Assembly (NCBI GenBank): GCA_937146805.1 | Contig: CAKZRR010000051.1 | Location: 1 to 35,762 of the forward strand | DNA length: 35,762 bases | From: an uncultured Owenweeksia sp. | Lineage (GTDB): Bacteria; Bacteroidota; Bacteroidia; Flavobacteriales; Schleiferiaceae | Direction of reading: 5' to 3' | Part shown: piece after piece, positions 7,738-16,782 of the stretch | Layout: each line of letters starts with the position of its first letter | Numbering within the stretch: position 1 is the first letter of the stretch | Notes under the pieces: generated by a model | What the model was told of the DNA's origin: nothing | The model's input: the letters and a program-made list of their open reading frames with translations, nothing else | Databases searched by the model: none | Made by a program: the position numbers and the translations under genes

Positions 7738-8976
7738 TTAATCCTCGGATTGTTGTATCTTAATTACTTTTGATAAAGTACTAAGTATCTTTTCATGCTT
7801 AGTTACCATTGGATTGGTTGTATCCCAAACATAACCCGCCAATACCGAACAAATTTGCTTCTTAAATTGTTCTAGTTGATGGCTAGCAAAGAAAATTTGA
7901 GGCAGCTCTCCTGAATACCAAGCTTTGATGTAAGAGCTAAATACAGACACACCTCGTTGGATATACTCTACATAGTCTTTCTCCCAGTTTACTTCAATAT
8001 TGTTTAAAGTACTACTCACCAACTTAGCAGCTTGTACGCCAGATTCCATAGCCAATGTTACTCCCGAAGAAAAAATTGGATCAATAAATTCTGTGCTGTT
8101 TCCTGTAAGCACATAGCCCCTACCATAAAACTGCTTTACGCCAATGGCATAACCCTTAATCTCGTTAACGGGGCTTACAAACCTGTAGTTACCAACTTTA
8201 GTACGTAAGGTTTTATTTTCATCAATCTGCGACCTCAGTTTCTCTTCCGCATCTCCAGGTAAGTCTGCCAAATCATTGATCGCTCCAACTACTCCTATTG
8301 ACAATTTACTTTTAGAAAGAGGAATTAACCAACACCAAGAATCATTTGACAAACAAAACACCTCAATACTATCCTTTCTATACTCTCCATCAAACACCTC
8401 AGCGTGGGCAAAAACGGCCGCCCTAGGCGGATGGATTGATGGTTTATCTAAATTAAGCATTCGAGGCAAAACGCGGCCAAAGCCACTGGCATCAATCACA
8501 TACTTACTTTTAACACTTAACTGTTTACCTTCATTGTTTTCATACTGTACAATTTGATGCCCTTCTAAAAAATCAACATTTTTCACCGTACATCTATACT
8601 GTACTTGTGCTCCTTTTTTAGCCACCTCATCTGCCAATACTTTATCAAACTTTGATCGCTCTACCTGCCACGCAAAATCTGCTCCTTCACTATATCTTTC
8701 CGAAAAATCAAAATGACATTCTTCGTTATCACTGGCAAAAACAGCTCCATTTTTAATTTGAAAATTTGACTTATTAACGGCAGATAACAAATCTGTTTCG
8801 GCCAACAGATCTTGGCACCTAGGCAATAAGCTCTCACCTATTACAAACCTTGGGAAGCTACTTCTTTCTAAAATAGTTACATCATGCCCTAGTCGTAGTA
8901 ATTTAGCAGCGGCCAAAGTACCAGCAGGGCCAGCACCTATTATTAAAACCTCACACTCTTCTTGGTAATTAGGCAT
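7738..8976 (-). CDS. FAD-dependent oxidoreductase, flavin-dependent halogenase-like
   Basis: A 412-residue flavoprotein. It has the FAD-binding GAGPAG at residues 14-19, GESLLP at 47-52 and DASG at 162-165. It also has WCWLIP at 214-219, which fits the WxWxIP signature of flavin-dependent halogenases, and a lysine (K75, QIKNGA) near where halogenases carry the catalytic lysine. These point to the halogenase / geranylgeranyl-reductase branch of FAD monooxygenase-fold enzymes. Some flexirubin pigments are chlorinated on the ring, so halogenation of the p-coumaroyl starter or ring is a reasonable guess, but a hydroxylase or reductase is also possible. It overlaps the upstream CrtISO-like gene by 8 bases and is the last gene of the minus-strand unit. 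Confidence 0.75.
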   Translation of the reverse strand: MPNYQEECEVLIIGAGPAGTLAAAKLLRLGHDVTILERSSFPRFVIGESLLPRCQDLLAETDLLSAVNKSNFQIKNGAVFASDNEECHFDFSERYSEGADFAWQVERSKFDKVLADEVAKKGAQVQYRCTVKNVDFLEGHQIVQYENNEGKQLSVKSKYVIDASGFGRVLPRMLNLDKPSIHPPRAAVFAHAEVFDGEYRKDSIEVFCLSNDSWCWLIPLSKSKLSIGVVGAINDLADLPGDAEEKLRSQIDENKTLRTKVGNYRFVSPVNEIKGYAIGVKQFYGRGYVLTGNSTEFIDPIFSSGVTLAMESGVQAAKLVSSTLNNIEVNWEKDYVEYIQRGVSVFSSYIKAWYSGELPQIFFASHQLEQFKKQICSVLAGYVWDTTNPMVTKHEKILSTLSKVIKIQQSED

Positions 8977-10492
8977 TATTAATTTTATCTATTAAATACT
9001 TTTTATCCATAAACTCAGAACAAGTTACCAAGGCACTAATACTAACCCCCAAAATACCATGTAAGTTTATATTTTGCCCTGTAAAGTATAAATTCGGCAC
9101 CTTAGTTTTGGGGGTAATAAAGCTTCGTAATGGCGAATTTTTATCCTTTACCACTCCATACAAAGAACCATCCAAATTACCAATATAATCTCTAAAAGTG
9201 AGTGGTGTACTACTGTGCACAGATTGAATACAATCGTTCAATTCAGGGAACTTTTTTGCCGCTATTTTTAGCAATTTCTCTTCCTTCATTTTTTTAAAAG
9301 CTTCATAAGCTTCTCCTCTATCTCCATTTTTCGCCACCGTATTAAAGGTCTCCAACCAAGGTTTCATTTCATCTATACTCATATAGGTTAAAAGTATTAC
9401 ACCTTTAGCGTATTCACCTTGGTTCTTATGAGCCGGGGTGCTCAACATGTATCCTTCTGGCCACAAATCAAAATCTTTGGTTTCAACCGCTCCCCAAACG
9501 GAGTCCATATCTTTATGCACGTAATAGTTATGATTTCGATACTTGAAAGAATTAGGCTTGCACACCACATGTGTAACAAAAGTAGAAACGGTATTTTCCA
9601 ACTTTGAAATTCTGTTGAAGTACGATTTACGAATGGAACCCGAGGGCAACAGTTTAAGTGTACTACTTGGATGCGCATTTGAAATAAAATTTTTGCCGTA
9701 ATACTTTTCGCCTTCAGAGGTAACAGCTGCATCAATATTACCCTCTACCATTTCAAATGAAACTACATCTTTGCGCTTTAACACTACCCCCCCCATTTCG
9801 TGTACTTGCTTGGATAAATACTTAGCTATTTGTGATCCACCATCTACGCAACGATAACTACTTTCTATGTAAGTATTAATAACTAAAGCATGTACATACA
9901 ATGGTGTTTTATCCGCTTCTCCGGCATATAGCACATTGTTTCCTGCCAACACCGCAGCAAGTTTTTCATTACTTGTTAAACTATCAATATACTCTTTAGC
10001 GCCCACCGTTAAGCTATCATCCTCAAGGTAATTACTCTCTTCAAAGTTTAGGTTATACATCGGAAACCGCAAGCACACCTCTTTCATTTTGGCACAATAG
10101 GCATCAATAGCAGCGTGTTCATCAGCAAACTGCCGTTTTAATGTAGCTGCAAATTTTTCATACCCTTGGGCAAACCAATACTCATTTGGGTCATCGTAAA
10201 AAGAGATTACATCAAATCTATCTTCATCCATTTTTAATAGATGTAACTTATCCATCAGGTTGAAGTACTTAAAAATTTGATGCAAATTTTGCCCTTTATC
10301 TAGCCCTCCTATATAATGTACGCCTGTATCAAAAATCACTTTATCGCGACTAAACACTTGCAAGTTCCCTCCTATTTGATGATTCTTTTCTAGAACACAA
10401 ACTGAGTAACCTTCATCTGCCAAAATATAAGCACATTGTAATCCACCTAATCCGCTTCCTACAATTACAAAATCATATACCTGCTTACCCAT
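8969..10492 (-). CDS. Phytoene desaturase / carotenoid isomerase-like FAD oxidoreductase
   Basis: A 507-residue protein with an N-terminal dinucleotide fold (VGSGLGGLQCAYIL at about 11-24, then CVLEKN and GGN) and a C-terminal FAD contact (YFTGQNINLHGILG). This is the layout of the CrtI / CrtISO family, which acts on conjugated polyenes. No carotenoid genes are nearby; the location in an aryl polyene cluster suggests action on the polyene chain, for example cis-trans isomerisation or desaturation, but that is inference. It lies 3 bases after the MMPL fusion gene and overlaps the next gene by 8 bases, so the three are almost surely co-transcribed. Confidence 0.8.
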   Translation of the reverse strand: MGKQVYDFVIVGSGLGGLQCAYILADEGYSVCVLEKNHQIGGNLQVFSRDKVIFDTGVHYIGGLDKGQNLHQIFKYFNLMDKLHLLKMDEDRFDVISFYDDPNEYWFAQGYEKFAATLKRQFADEHAAIDAYCAKMKEVCLRFPMYNLNFEESNYLEDDSLTVGAKEYIDSLTSNEKLAAVLAGNNVLYAGEADKTPLYVHALVINTYIESSYRCVDGGSQIAKYLSKQVHEMGGVVLKRKDVVSFEMVEGNIDAAVTSEGEKYYGKNFISNAHPSSTLKLLPSGSIRKSYFNRISKLENTVSTFVTHVVCKPNSFKYRNHNYYVHKDMDSVWGAVETKDFDLWPEGYMLSTPAHKNQGEYAKGVILLTYMSIDEMKPWLETFNTVAKNGDRGEAYEAFKKMKEEKLLKIAAKKFPELNDCIQSVHSSTPLTFRDYIGNLDGSLYGVVKDKNSPLRSFITPKTKVPNLYFTGQNINLHGILGVSISALVTCSEFMDKKYLIDKINNA

Positions 10493-10495
10493 ACT

Positions 10496-13400
10496 TTATT
10501 TTTGTTCTAATAAATAGGTTTGATTACTACTTGCCCTATTGCTATCTAATCTCTTTAGTTTCCAATTATTTTCATTTGCAATCTGCTGCAATTTATCCAA
10601 ACTTAAAAAAGTAAGCTGATGTTCACTTTTATTAAATTTCAACATTTTGGTTGACCATCTTTCGGTTCTTTCGGTTACATGATGTTGATTCGTATTGATA
10701 AATCCATCTCGCAGAAGTATTCTTCCGCTTGGCAAGGCCATTTTCATGCAATGATGCAATACCTCCTCTTGGCGTTTTGATGGCAAATAGTGCAGCGTAT
10801 CTTTAATAATATAGGTACTTGCTGCTTTTGGTAATGATACGTTTAAGTCCTCCTGTGCAAACAAAGTGTTGTCACCTTTAAGGTAATTATTTTGAGCAAC
10901 TTGTATTTTCTTAAGGTCATAATCCCACGCTACAAGCTGCCTTTGTGAACCTGTTAAGTGCAACATTAAGGTAAGGTAACCGTAGCCACAACCTAAGTCA
11001 TAAATAAGACCTCCTTTAGGGCAATGTTCATGAAAAGTTTCAAAGTTATTTTCTAACCTAAGCTTAATTTTCAAGTACCACTCCAATACAGGACCTTTAT
11101 AAATGTAACTAGCTATTAATCTCTTTTTAAAGTAAGCGGCACACTCCTTTTTATCTCTAAGCTCGTTAAAGTTTGCCTTAAAATACTTAGAAATCAACTT
11201 TGTTCTTTCCGAATAGTTTGTACCAAACTCCTCATCTGTAGCTTTTACTCTATCCAATATTTTAATGGTGGTATGGCCACTCTGTAAGGTATAATCGTTT
11301 TTCTTAATGGTATCATTAAAACCGTGCAGAATTACAGGTAAAATGTTCAATTTCAGCTTTTCGGCTGCTAAAAAAGCACCCTTATGAAATCGAGCAATTT
11401 TGCCACTTACCGACCTAGTACCCTCAGGAAAAATAGCCACGCTAAAACCATCGGCTACCGCCTCTTGCATTAACACCATGTTTTCTTCTACATTTTTTAC
11501 CGAGGTAGGAAACCCAGCATAGCGCACTAACCAACCAAATAAAGGTGAGTTCCAAACCCACTCATTGGTTAAAATAATAATTTTGGGGTGCAACATTAAC
11601 AAAGCCAATATATCTACAAACGATTGGTGATTGGCTATAATAACAGCGGGTTCTTTAAAGGTTTCCTTATTGGGGTTTACTATTTGTTTGCGCACGTTGG
11701 GCATCAAGTATACCACTGTTTTTGCAAACCTACTCAGTATCCAAACTATAAGAGGCCTTTTAGACCTGCGTGGGGCGGGGAAAAGCCAAAACAAGGGCAA
11801 TAAAGTGGTAAGTATAATAGACCCTAGAGCGAAATAACCAAAAGCAATAGTGCTTGCTACAAGCACATACAAACTTAGTGGGGCTATTTTTTTATGAGCA
11901 CGCTTTGTTACCGCGAAATGAAACATTATTGGCTGCAACAAAATGGATACCAAGGCTATACATACCATACCAATTACAGACAAAAGTGCTATAGATTGCA
12001 AAGCTGGGTGCTTGGCAAAAATTAGAACACCTGTACCTATAACCGTGGTAGTAACAGAAAGAATAATAGCACTTTGGTAGGATCTAATTTTATTTTTACC
12101 CCACTTATATTTACTCAAAAGGCCATCAGACATAAAAATGCAAAAATCATCTCCAAGACCAAACACAAAGGTGGTTACCATTACGTTTACAAAGTTGAAT
12201 TTAATATCAAAAATGGAGCAAATGCCTAGTATCCATATCCAACTAATCACCATTGGTAAAAAGGTGAGTAAAGCCAACTCTATTCTACCATAATTAATAA
12301 GCAACACCAAAAAAACCAAACCCGAACTAAGCGCCAATAAAAGATTAAAATTATCACTCACTACTTCCATTAAGCTATTTGCCATCAAGCTTTTATCCAC
12401 TAAAAGCACCGGCAGGTCGGCCAATAGTTCTTGCACAGCAAAAACACTATCTGCTGGTAAATTCACAATGGATATAAGCTCGAAACCTTGGCTTGATTGA
12501 CTAATAAAGTTTTTAAATGAGCCCGTAAAAAGCAACATACTATCAGGTGCTTCATAGGCCTTAGGCTCATTTTCGAGTAAATTGACAAAGGAGGAAAAAC
12601 TCCCATTTTTAAAACCAAAACTTTCACCTTCTTTATCAAAAAGGTGACTCCAATTTAAGTGTTTTTCTTGAGCTCTTTGTTTCCAATAAGCGGCTCTAGT
12701 CGCTGCTTCATCTTTGGTAACAAAGATATTTGACAAAGAGACAAAGTCATTTATCTGATCTTTTTGCACATACCTACTTAACCGGAAACTTAGAGCATTT
12801 ACATTTTTTAAAGCTTCATTAAACGTATTACCCTTACTTACTAAATACACCGTTTTATTTTGCCCATCCGAAGCGGTAATCACCTTTTCAGCCTTTGTCA
12901 AAAATTCATCTTCGTAGTTTATTTTTCGCAGGTCATTTTCAAATTGTACCGAGGGTGCAAAAAAGGCCATTACTATGGTGATGGAAGCCAAGGTAAACAC
13001 AATTCTTTTTTTTGATAAAACAGCTGGTAAGGCTCTAGGATTGTTATTATCTAACTCATTAGTTTTAAAAGTAACTTTAAAAATAGTGAGAAGCGGAGGT
13101 AAGCCAAACAGTACAAATAATAGAGCACCTATTAGAGATAAGGCAGCAAACAGCCCAAAATCTGTAAGTACTTCAGATTTTAAAAACAGTAAACTTAAAA
13201 AAGCTAAAACCGTGGTTAAGCAGCTAATGGCCAAAGCATGACTTATTCCTTCTTTTGTTTTTGAAACGGATTTACTGTGCTTAAAGTGTGTAAAAAAATG
13301 AAAGGCATAATCCAGCATAATACCCATTACAATGGAACCCGCACCAATGGATAAAATAGAAATATCTCCCTTTAAAAGGTAAATTATTCCAAGCGAAAAA

Positions 13401-14293
13401 GAAAAGCCAAACACCGATGGAAGCACAAACCATATGGGCATAGACCATTTTTTATAATACCATAAGAGGAGTACTAAAATGCCCAAGCCCGCCAATGAGA
13501 GGGTAAGCCGCGTATCACTTTTAATAACCTCTCCATTTTTATGAGCCATCAAGGCTCCTCCAAACACATGTACTCGCAGTCCGCTATGCTTATCTCCAAA
13601 ATGGCTTATTGTCTTTTCTATTTCTTGAACCAACTGAGCACTCTTCTCTGTGTCAGCCGTTGAAAACGCTAAATCTAAAAACAAAATTCCGTGGGAGTTA
13701 TCTTTGGTATAAAGACGATTTTCCTCCCAATTAAATTCGGCTGCTTCGCTCAAAGCTCCAATTGGCTTTAAAACTTGCCCCATTAATCCAGCCGGGTCTC
13801 GTAATATCCAGTCTTTTAAAGCATAGCCTTCAGGTGATTGCAAGCTACGTATCCCTCGCTCTATAGCTTGATTTACGTACGTAGAGTCTAATTGATCAAA
13901 AAACTTTTTTTGCTGATCAACTGGCAAATAGTGTGGTAAATAATCGTAAAAATATTGAAAGGAATTAAGTTGTTGGTCTGCGCTAAATTGCCAAACCACC
14001 TCTTTAACTAAGCTATCGGTAATCCCCTCCAATAAAACACCTAGCTCTTTAATACCACTTTTCACCGAATCGGATGGATACTCATTAGAATTACCTACAG
14101 CAAAAACAATCTTACTGGCGAGAGGTGATTTTTTGAAAAAATTTTGGTATTCCGCTAGTTTAGCGTCCTTAGGAAAGGCCTTGTTTACATCTTGATCTAT
14201 TTTTAACTGCGTTGCGAAAAACAAAAAAAATACCCACAACCCTAGCATAACACCCAAAAGCAACTTTGGGCTTTTTATAAAAAAATCACGCAA
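10496..14293 (-). CDS. MMPL transporter fused to PlsC acyltransferase and methyltransferase
   Basis: A 1265-residue three-part protein. Residues 1-800 form an MMPL/RND-like exporter: a first membrane helix at about 10-30, a periplasmic loop, helices at about 262-405, a helix at about 430-448, a second loop and helices at about 650-795. After a further hydrophobic linker (about 803-840), residues 870-1040 are a PlsC-type acyltransferase with NHQSFVD (the HX4D motif, H889 to D894) and FPEGTR at 955-960. Residues 1095-1265 are a class I methyltransferase with DLGCGYGY at 1099-1106. Proteobacterial aryl polyene clusters encode these three activities too, as separate proteins. The fusion suggests that acylation, methylation and export of the polyene lipid occur at one inner-membrane complex. 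It is the first gene of the divergent unit. Confidence 0.9.
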   Translation of the reverse strand: MRDFFIKSPKLLLGVMLGLWVFFLFFATQLKIDQDVNKAFPKDAKLAEYQNFFKKSPLASKIVFAVGNSNEYPSDSVKSGIKELGVLLEGITDSLVKEVVWQFSADQQLNSFQYFYDYLPHYLPVDQQKKFFDQLDSTYVNQAIERGIRSLQSPEGYALKDWILRDPAGLMGQVLKPIGALSEAAEFNWEENRLYTKDNSHGILFLDLAFSTADTEKSAQLVQEIEKTISHFGDKHSGLRVHVFGGALMAHKNGEVIKSDTRLTLSLAGLGILVLLLWYYKKWSMPIWFVLPSVFGFSFSLGIIYLLKGDISILSIGAGSIVMGIMLDYAFHFFTHFKHSKSVSKTKEGISHALAISCLTTVLAFLSLLFLKSEVLTDFGLFAALSLIGALLFVLFGLPPLLTIFKVTFKTNELDNNNPRALPAVLSKKRIVFTLASITIVMAFFAPSVQFENDLRKINYEDEFLTKAEKVITASDGQNKTVYLVSKGNTFNEALKNVNALSFRLSRYVQKDQINDFVSLSNIFVTKDEAATRAAYWKQRAQEKHLNWSHLFDKEGESFGFKNGSFSSFVNLLENEPKAYEAPDSMLLFTGSFKNFISQSSQGFELISIVNLPADSVFAVQELLADLPVLLVDKSLMANSLMEVVSDNFNLLLALSSGLVFLVLLINYGRIELALLTFLPMVISWIWILGICSIFDIKFNFVNVMVTTFVFGLGDDFCIFMSDGLLSKYKWGKNKIRSYQSAIILSVTTTVIGTGVLIFAKHPALQSIALLSVIGMVCIALVSILLQPIMFHFAVTKRAHKKIAPLSLYVLVASTIAFGYFALGSIILTTLLPLFWLFPAPRRSKRPLIVWILSRFAKTVVYLMPNVRKQIVNPNKETFKEPAVIIANHQSFVDILALLMLHPKIIILTNEWVWNSPLFGWLVRYAGFPTSVKNVEENMVLMQEAVADGFSVAIFPEGTRSVSGKIARFHKGAFLAAEKLKLNILPVILHGFNDTIKKNDYTLQSGHTTIKILDRVKATDEEFGTNYSERTKLISKYFKANFNELRDKKECAAYFKKRLIASYIYKGPVLEWYLKIKLRLENNFETFHEHCPKGGLIYDLGCGYGYLTLMLHLTGSQRQLVAWDYDLKKIQVAQNNYLKGDNTLFAQEDLNVSLPKAASTYIIKDTLHYLPSKRQEEVLHHCMKMALPSGRILLRDGFINTNQHHVTERTERWSTKMLKFNKSEHQLTFLSLDKLQQIANENNWKLKRLDSNRASSNQTYLLEQK

Positions 14294-14350
14294 ATCAACT
14301 AGCTAATTATTGACAACATACAAGCGCCCTACAGGCAATTGCTTCTAACG

Positions 14351-14358
14351 CAAAACTA
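14351..14358 (-). promoter_or_regulatory. -7 promoter element for the MMPL fusion unit
   Basis: Minus-strand TAGTTTTG, a full match to TAnnTTTG, about 58 bases before the ATG at 14293. The same octamer, with the following base also shared, lies before the other minus-strand unit of the cluster (30482-30489). No -33 TTG at the usual spacing. Confidence 0.45.
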
Positions 14359-14439
14359 CTATATAACCAATAGTAATTGGCAGACTCACCTGCATATTTG
14401 CAGGGTTAATTATTGTTGCTAATCATTACTGGCTCAAAG

Positions 14440-14506
14440 CAGCAATGCTGTAGGTAAATTAACCTATTTAGGTTATGTTTGCAGGTTACCATACTTTAGG
14501 TAAAAC
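14440..14506 (+). promoter_or_regulatory. Promoter region of the main operon with repeated AGGTWA-like half-sites
   Basis: A full -7 match, TATGTTTG, lies at 14474-14481, about 49 bases before the ATG of the ammonia-lyase gene. Around it are five copies of a TAGGTA/TAGGTT-like half-site: 14451, 14461 (reverse), 14469, 14482 (CAGGTT) and 14497. Two of them form a perfect 6-bp-armed inverted repeat, AACCTA-TT-TAGGTT (14461-14474), directly touching the -7 box. A separate odd palindrome, CAGCAATGCTG, is at 14440-14450, where a -33 element would be expected to start. This looks like a regulated promoter, but no regulator gene is in the window. Confidence 0.45.
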
Positions 14507-14529
14507 ACCGCAAACTATTCTATAAATCT

Positions 14530-16035
14530 ATGTTGTTAAGCGACTTCGATTCCTACATCAAAGGAACCAAGACTTTTAAAATCAATGATCAAAGCCTAGA
14601 AAGTGTTAGAGCTTCTCATAAATTTTTAGAGAATTTTGCAAAAGACAAAATTATTTATGGGATTAACACTGGTTTTGGGCCAATGGCACAATACAAAATT
14701 GCCGAAACCGACCAGGTTCAATTGCAATACAATCTTATTCGAAGCCATGCTAGCGGACAAGGCGCACCGCTAAACCCTAGCTATACCAAAGCCGTAATGC
14801 TATGCAGAGTTAACACCTTGTGCTTAGGGTTTTCAGGTGTAAGTATAGATGTGGTAAAACAACTTGAAACCTATATTCAAAATGAAATTTACCCCATAAT
14901 ACCTACGCATGGAGGCGTTGGTGCAAGTGGTGACTTGGTACAGTTAGCGCACTTAGCATTAGGATTAATTGGAGAAGGCACATGCTGGTATAAAGGTAAG
15001 ATTGAACCCGTAGAAGAAGTATTAAAAGAATTGGAAATAGCTCCATTAGAGCTAAAACTAAGAGATGGCTTGGCATTGATAAACGGCACTTCATGCATGA
15101 GTGGTATTGGCATGATAAACCTTATAGATGCGCAAAAGCTACTTGAGTGGTCCACTAAACTCGGGGCTATTATTAACGAGCTGGTAGAGTCTTATGATGA
15201 TTCATTTTCTGAGCCCTTAAACGCCAGCAAAAAACACCCTGGCCAACAAACTGTTGCTCGCAATATGCGCAAAGCCCTAAAGGATAGCCTTCGAATTAAA
15301 AAAAGAGAAGAACATCTTTTTAAAAATTCAGAAAACGAATCCTCTATCCCAAATAGAGAAAAGGTACAGGAGTATTATTCGTTTAGATGTATTCCCCAAA
15401 TTTTGGGTCCTATATTAGATGAATGGACGGAGACCAAAACAATTTTAGAAAATGAGATAAACTCAGCCAACGACAACCCCATTATTGATGTTGAAAAGCA
15501 AAATGTTTATCACGGAGGAAATTTTCATGGAGACTATGTGAGTTATGCCATGGATAAGCTAAAAATTGGTATTACCAAACTAGGAATGCTTAGCGAACGT
15601 CAGCTAAACTATTTACTCAACGACAAGCTAAACGACCGCTTTCCTCCTTTCCTAAATATGGGCAAACTTGGGTTTAACTTTGGTATTCAAGGCATACAGT
15701 TTACCGCTACCAGTACAGCAGCCGAAAATCAATCCCTCTCTTTTCCAATGTCTGTGCATTCTATTTCGAATAACAACGATAATCAAGACATTGTAAGCAT
15801 GGGTACTAATGCTGCCTCCATTTTTAAAAATGTTTTAGACAACACTTTTGAGGTAATAGCCATTGAAAGTATTGCGGTAGCACAAGCTATAGATTGTCTG
15901 CCTTCGCAAGAAGGTTTAAGCACAACGGCCAAAGAGTTTTATAAAGAAATACGAACCTTGGTAAAACCTATTTTAGACGACAGACCCTTATCCTCAGAAA
16001 TATCAGGATTAAAAAATCACATTAAACTCAACTAG
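14530..16035 (+). CDS. Tyrosine ammonia-lyase (MIO-dependent aromatic amino acid lyase)
   Basis: Removes ammonia from tyrosine to give p-coumarate, the starter unit of flexirubin-type aryl polyenes. The 501-residue protein has the MIO-forming Ala-Ser-Gly at 132-134 inside GGVGASGDLVQ, the catalytic tyrosine in YGINTGFGPM (Y43), SANDNPI and YHGGNFHG. It closely resembles the characterised F. johnsoniae tyrosine ammonia-lyase as I remember it, including NLIRSH (S72-H73 at the selectivity position) and NNNDNQDIVSMGTN near the C terminus. Histidine as substrate is less likely given that resemblance, and there are no histidine-degradation genes nearby. First gene of the 17-gene plus-strand operon; the next start is 2 bases after its stop. 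Confidence 0.92.
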   Translation: MLLSDFDSYIKGTKTFKINDQSLESVRASHKFLENFAKDKIIYGINTGFGPMAQYKIAETDQVQLQYNLIRSHASGQGAPLNPSYTKAVMLCRVNTLCLGFSGVSIDVVKQLETYIQNEIYPIIPTHGGVGASGDLVQLAHLALGLIGEGTCWYKGKIEPVEEVLKELEIAPLELKLRDGLALINGTSCMSGIGMINLIDAQKLLEWSTKLGAIINELVESYDDSFSEPLNASKKHPGQQTVARNMRKALKDSLRIKKREEHLFKNSENESSIPNREKVQEYYSFRCIPQILGPILDEWTETKTILENEINSANDNPIIDVEKQNVYHGGNFHGDYVSYAMDKLKIGITKLGMLSERQLNYLLNDKLNDRFPPFLNMGKLGFNFGIQGIQFTATSTAAENQSLSFPMSVHSISNNNDNQDIVSMGTNAASIFKNVLDNTFEVIAIESIAVAQAIDCLPSQEGLSTTAKEFYKEIRTLVKPILDDRPLSSEISGLKNHIKLN

Positions 16036-16037
16036 CT

Positions 16038-16778
16038 ATGTCAATTCAATCTTGCGCACTTGTTACCGGAGGATCACGCGGTATAGGACGAGAAATTTGC
16101 CTCAAACTAGCCACAGACTTAGGCTACCATGTACTGATTAATTATGCCTCAAATAGAGATGCCGCAGCAAGCTGCTTAGCCGAGATTAAAAGCAAAGGCG
16201 GAACTGGAGACTTGTTACCCTTTAACGTAGCCAGCTTTGACGAGGCCGAAAATGCCCTAGAAGAGTGGCAAAAGAATAACACCGATAGCAAAATTGAAGT
16301 ACTGGTAAACAATGCAGGCGTTACCAAAGACGGTTTGTTTGTTTTTATGGAAAATAACGACTGGAACACCGTACTTAATACCAGCCTTGGTGGTTTTTAC
16401 AACCTGAGCAGGTTATTGATAACAAAAATGGTTCGCCAGCGCTATGGCCGTATCATCAATTTGGTTTCGTTATCTGGATTAAAAGGCACACCCGGCCAAG
16501 TAAATTATTCGGCCGCAAAAGCAGGCGTAATTGGTGCAACCAAGGCGCTTGCCCAAGAGGTAGCAAAGCGAAACATTACGGTTAATGCTGTAGCACCCGG
16601 TTTTATTAGTACAGATATGACCAAAGATCTAGACGAGAAGGAACTTAAAAAATTGGTACCAATGAACCGATTTGGAAACCCGGAAGAAGTAGCTGACTTG
16701 GTAAGTTTTTTAGCCTCTAAAAAAGCAAGCTACATTACGGGCGAGGTAATTAATATTAACGGTGGAATTTACTCCTAA
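16038..16778 (+). CDS. 3-oxoacyl-ACP reductase (FabG-like SDR)
   Basis: A 246-residue classical short-chain dehydrogenase/reductase with TGGSRGIG at 10-17 (NADP(H) binding), NNAG at 91-94, and the catalytic Ser144, Tyr157 and Lys161 (YSAAK). The N-terminal and C-terminal features (GGIYS end, ITGEVININGG) fit FabG. In this operon it would reduce the beta-keto group after each extension of the polyene chain, as ApeQ does in the E. coli aryl polyene system. It is not the only place for fabG in such genomes, so this is a dedicated paralogue. The next ketosynthase ATG is 4 bases past its stop. Confidence 0.9.
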   Translation: MSIQSCALVTGGSRGIGREICLKLATDLGYHVLINYASNRDAAASCLAEIKSKGGTGDLLPFNVASFDEAENALEEWQKNNTDSKIEVLVNNAGVTKDGLFVFMENNDWNTVLNTSLGGFYNLSRLLITKMVRQRYGRIINLVSLSGLKGTPGQVNYSAAKAGVIGATKALAQEVAKRNITVNAVAPGFISTDMTKDLDEKELKKLVPMNRFGNPEEVADLVSFLASKKASYITGEVININGGIYS

Positions 16779-16782
16779 ATCT

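Noticed and set aside
7738-10492. Carotenoid biosynthesis genes
   Set aside because: The CrtISO-like protein could suggest carotenoids, but no phytoene synthase, cyclase or prenyl transferase is present and all neighbours are aryl polyene genes.
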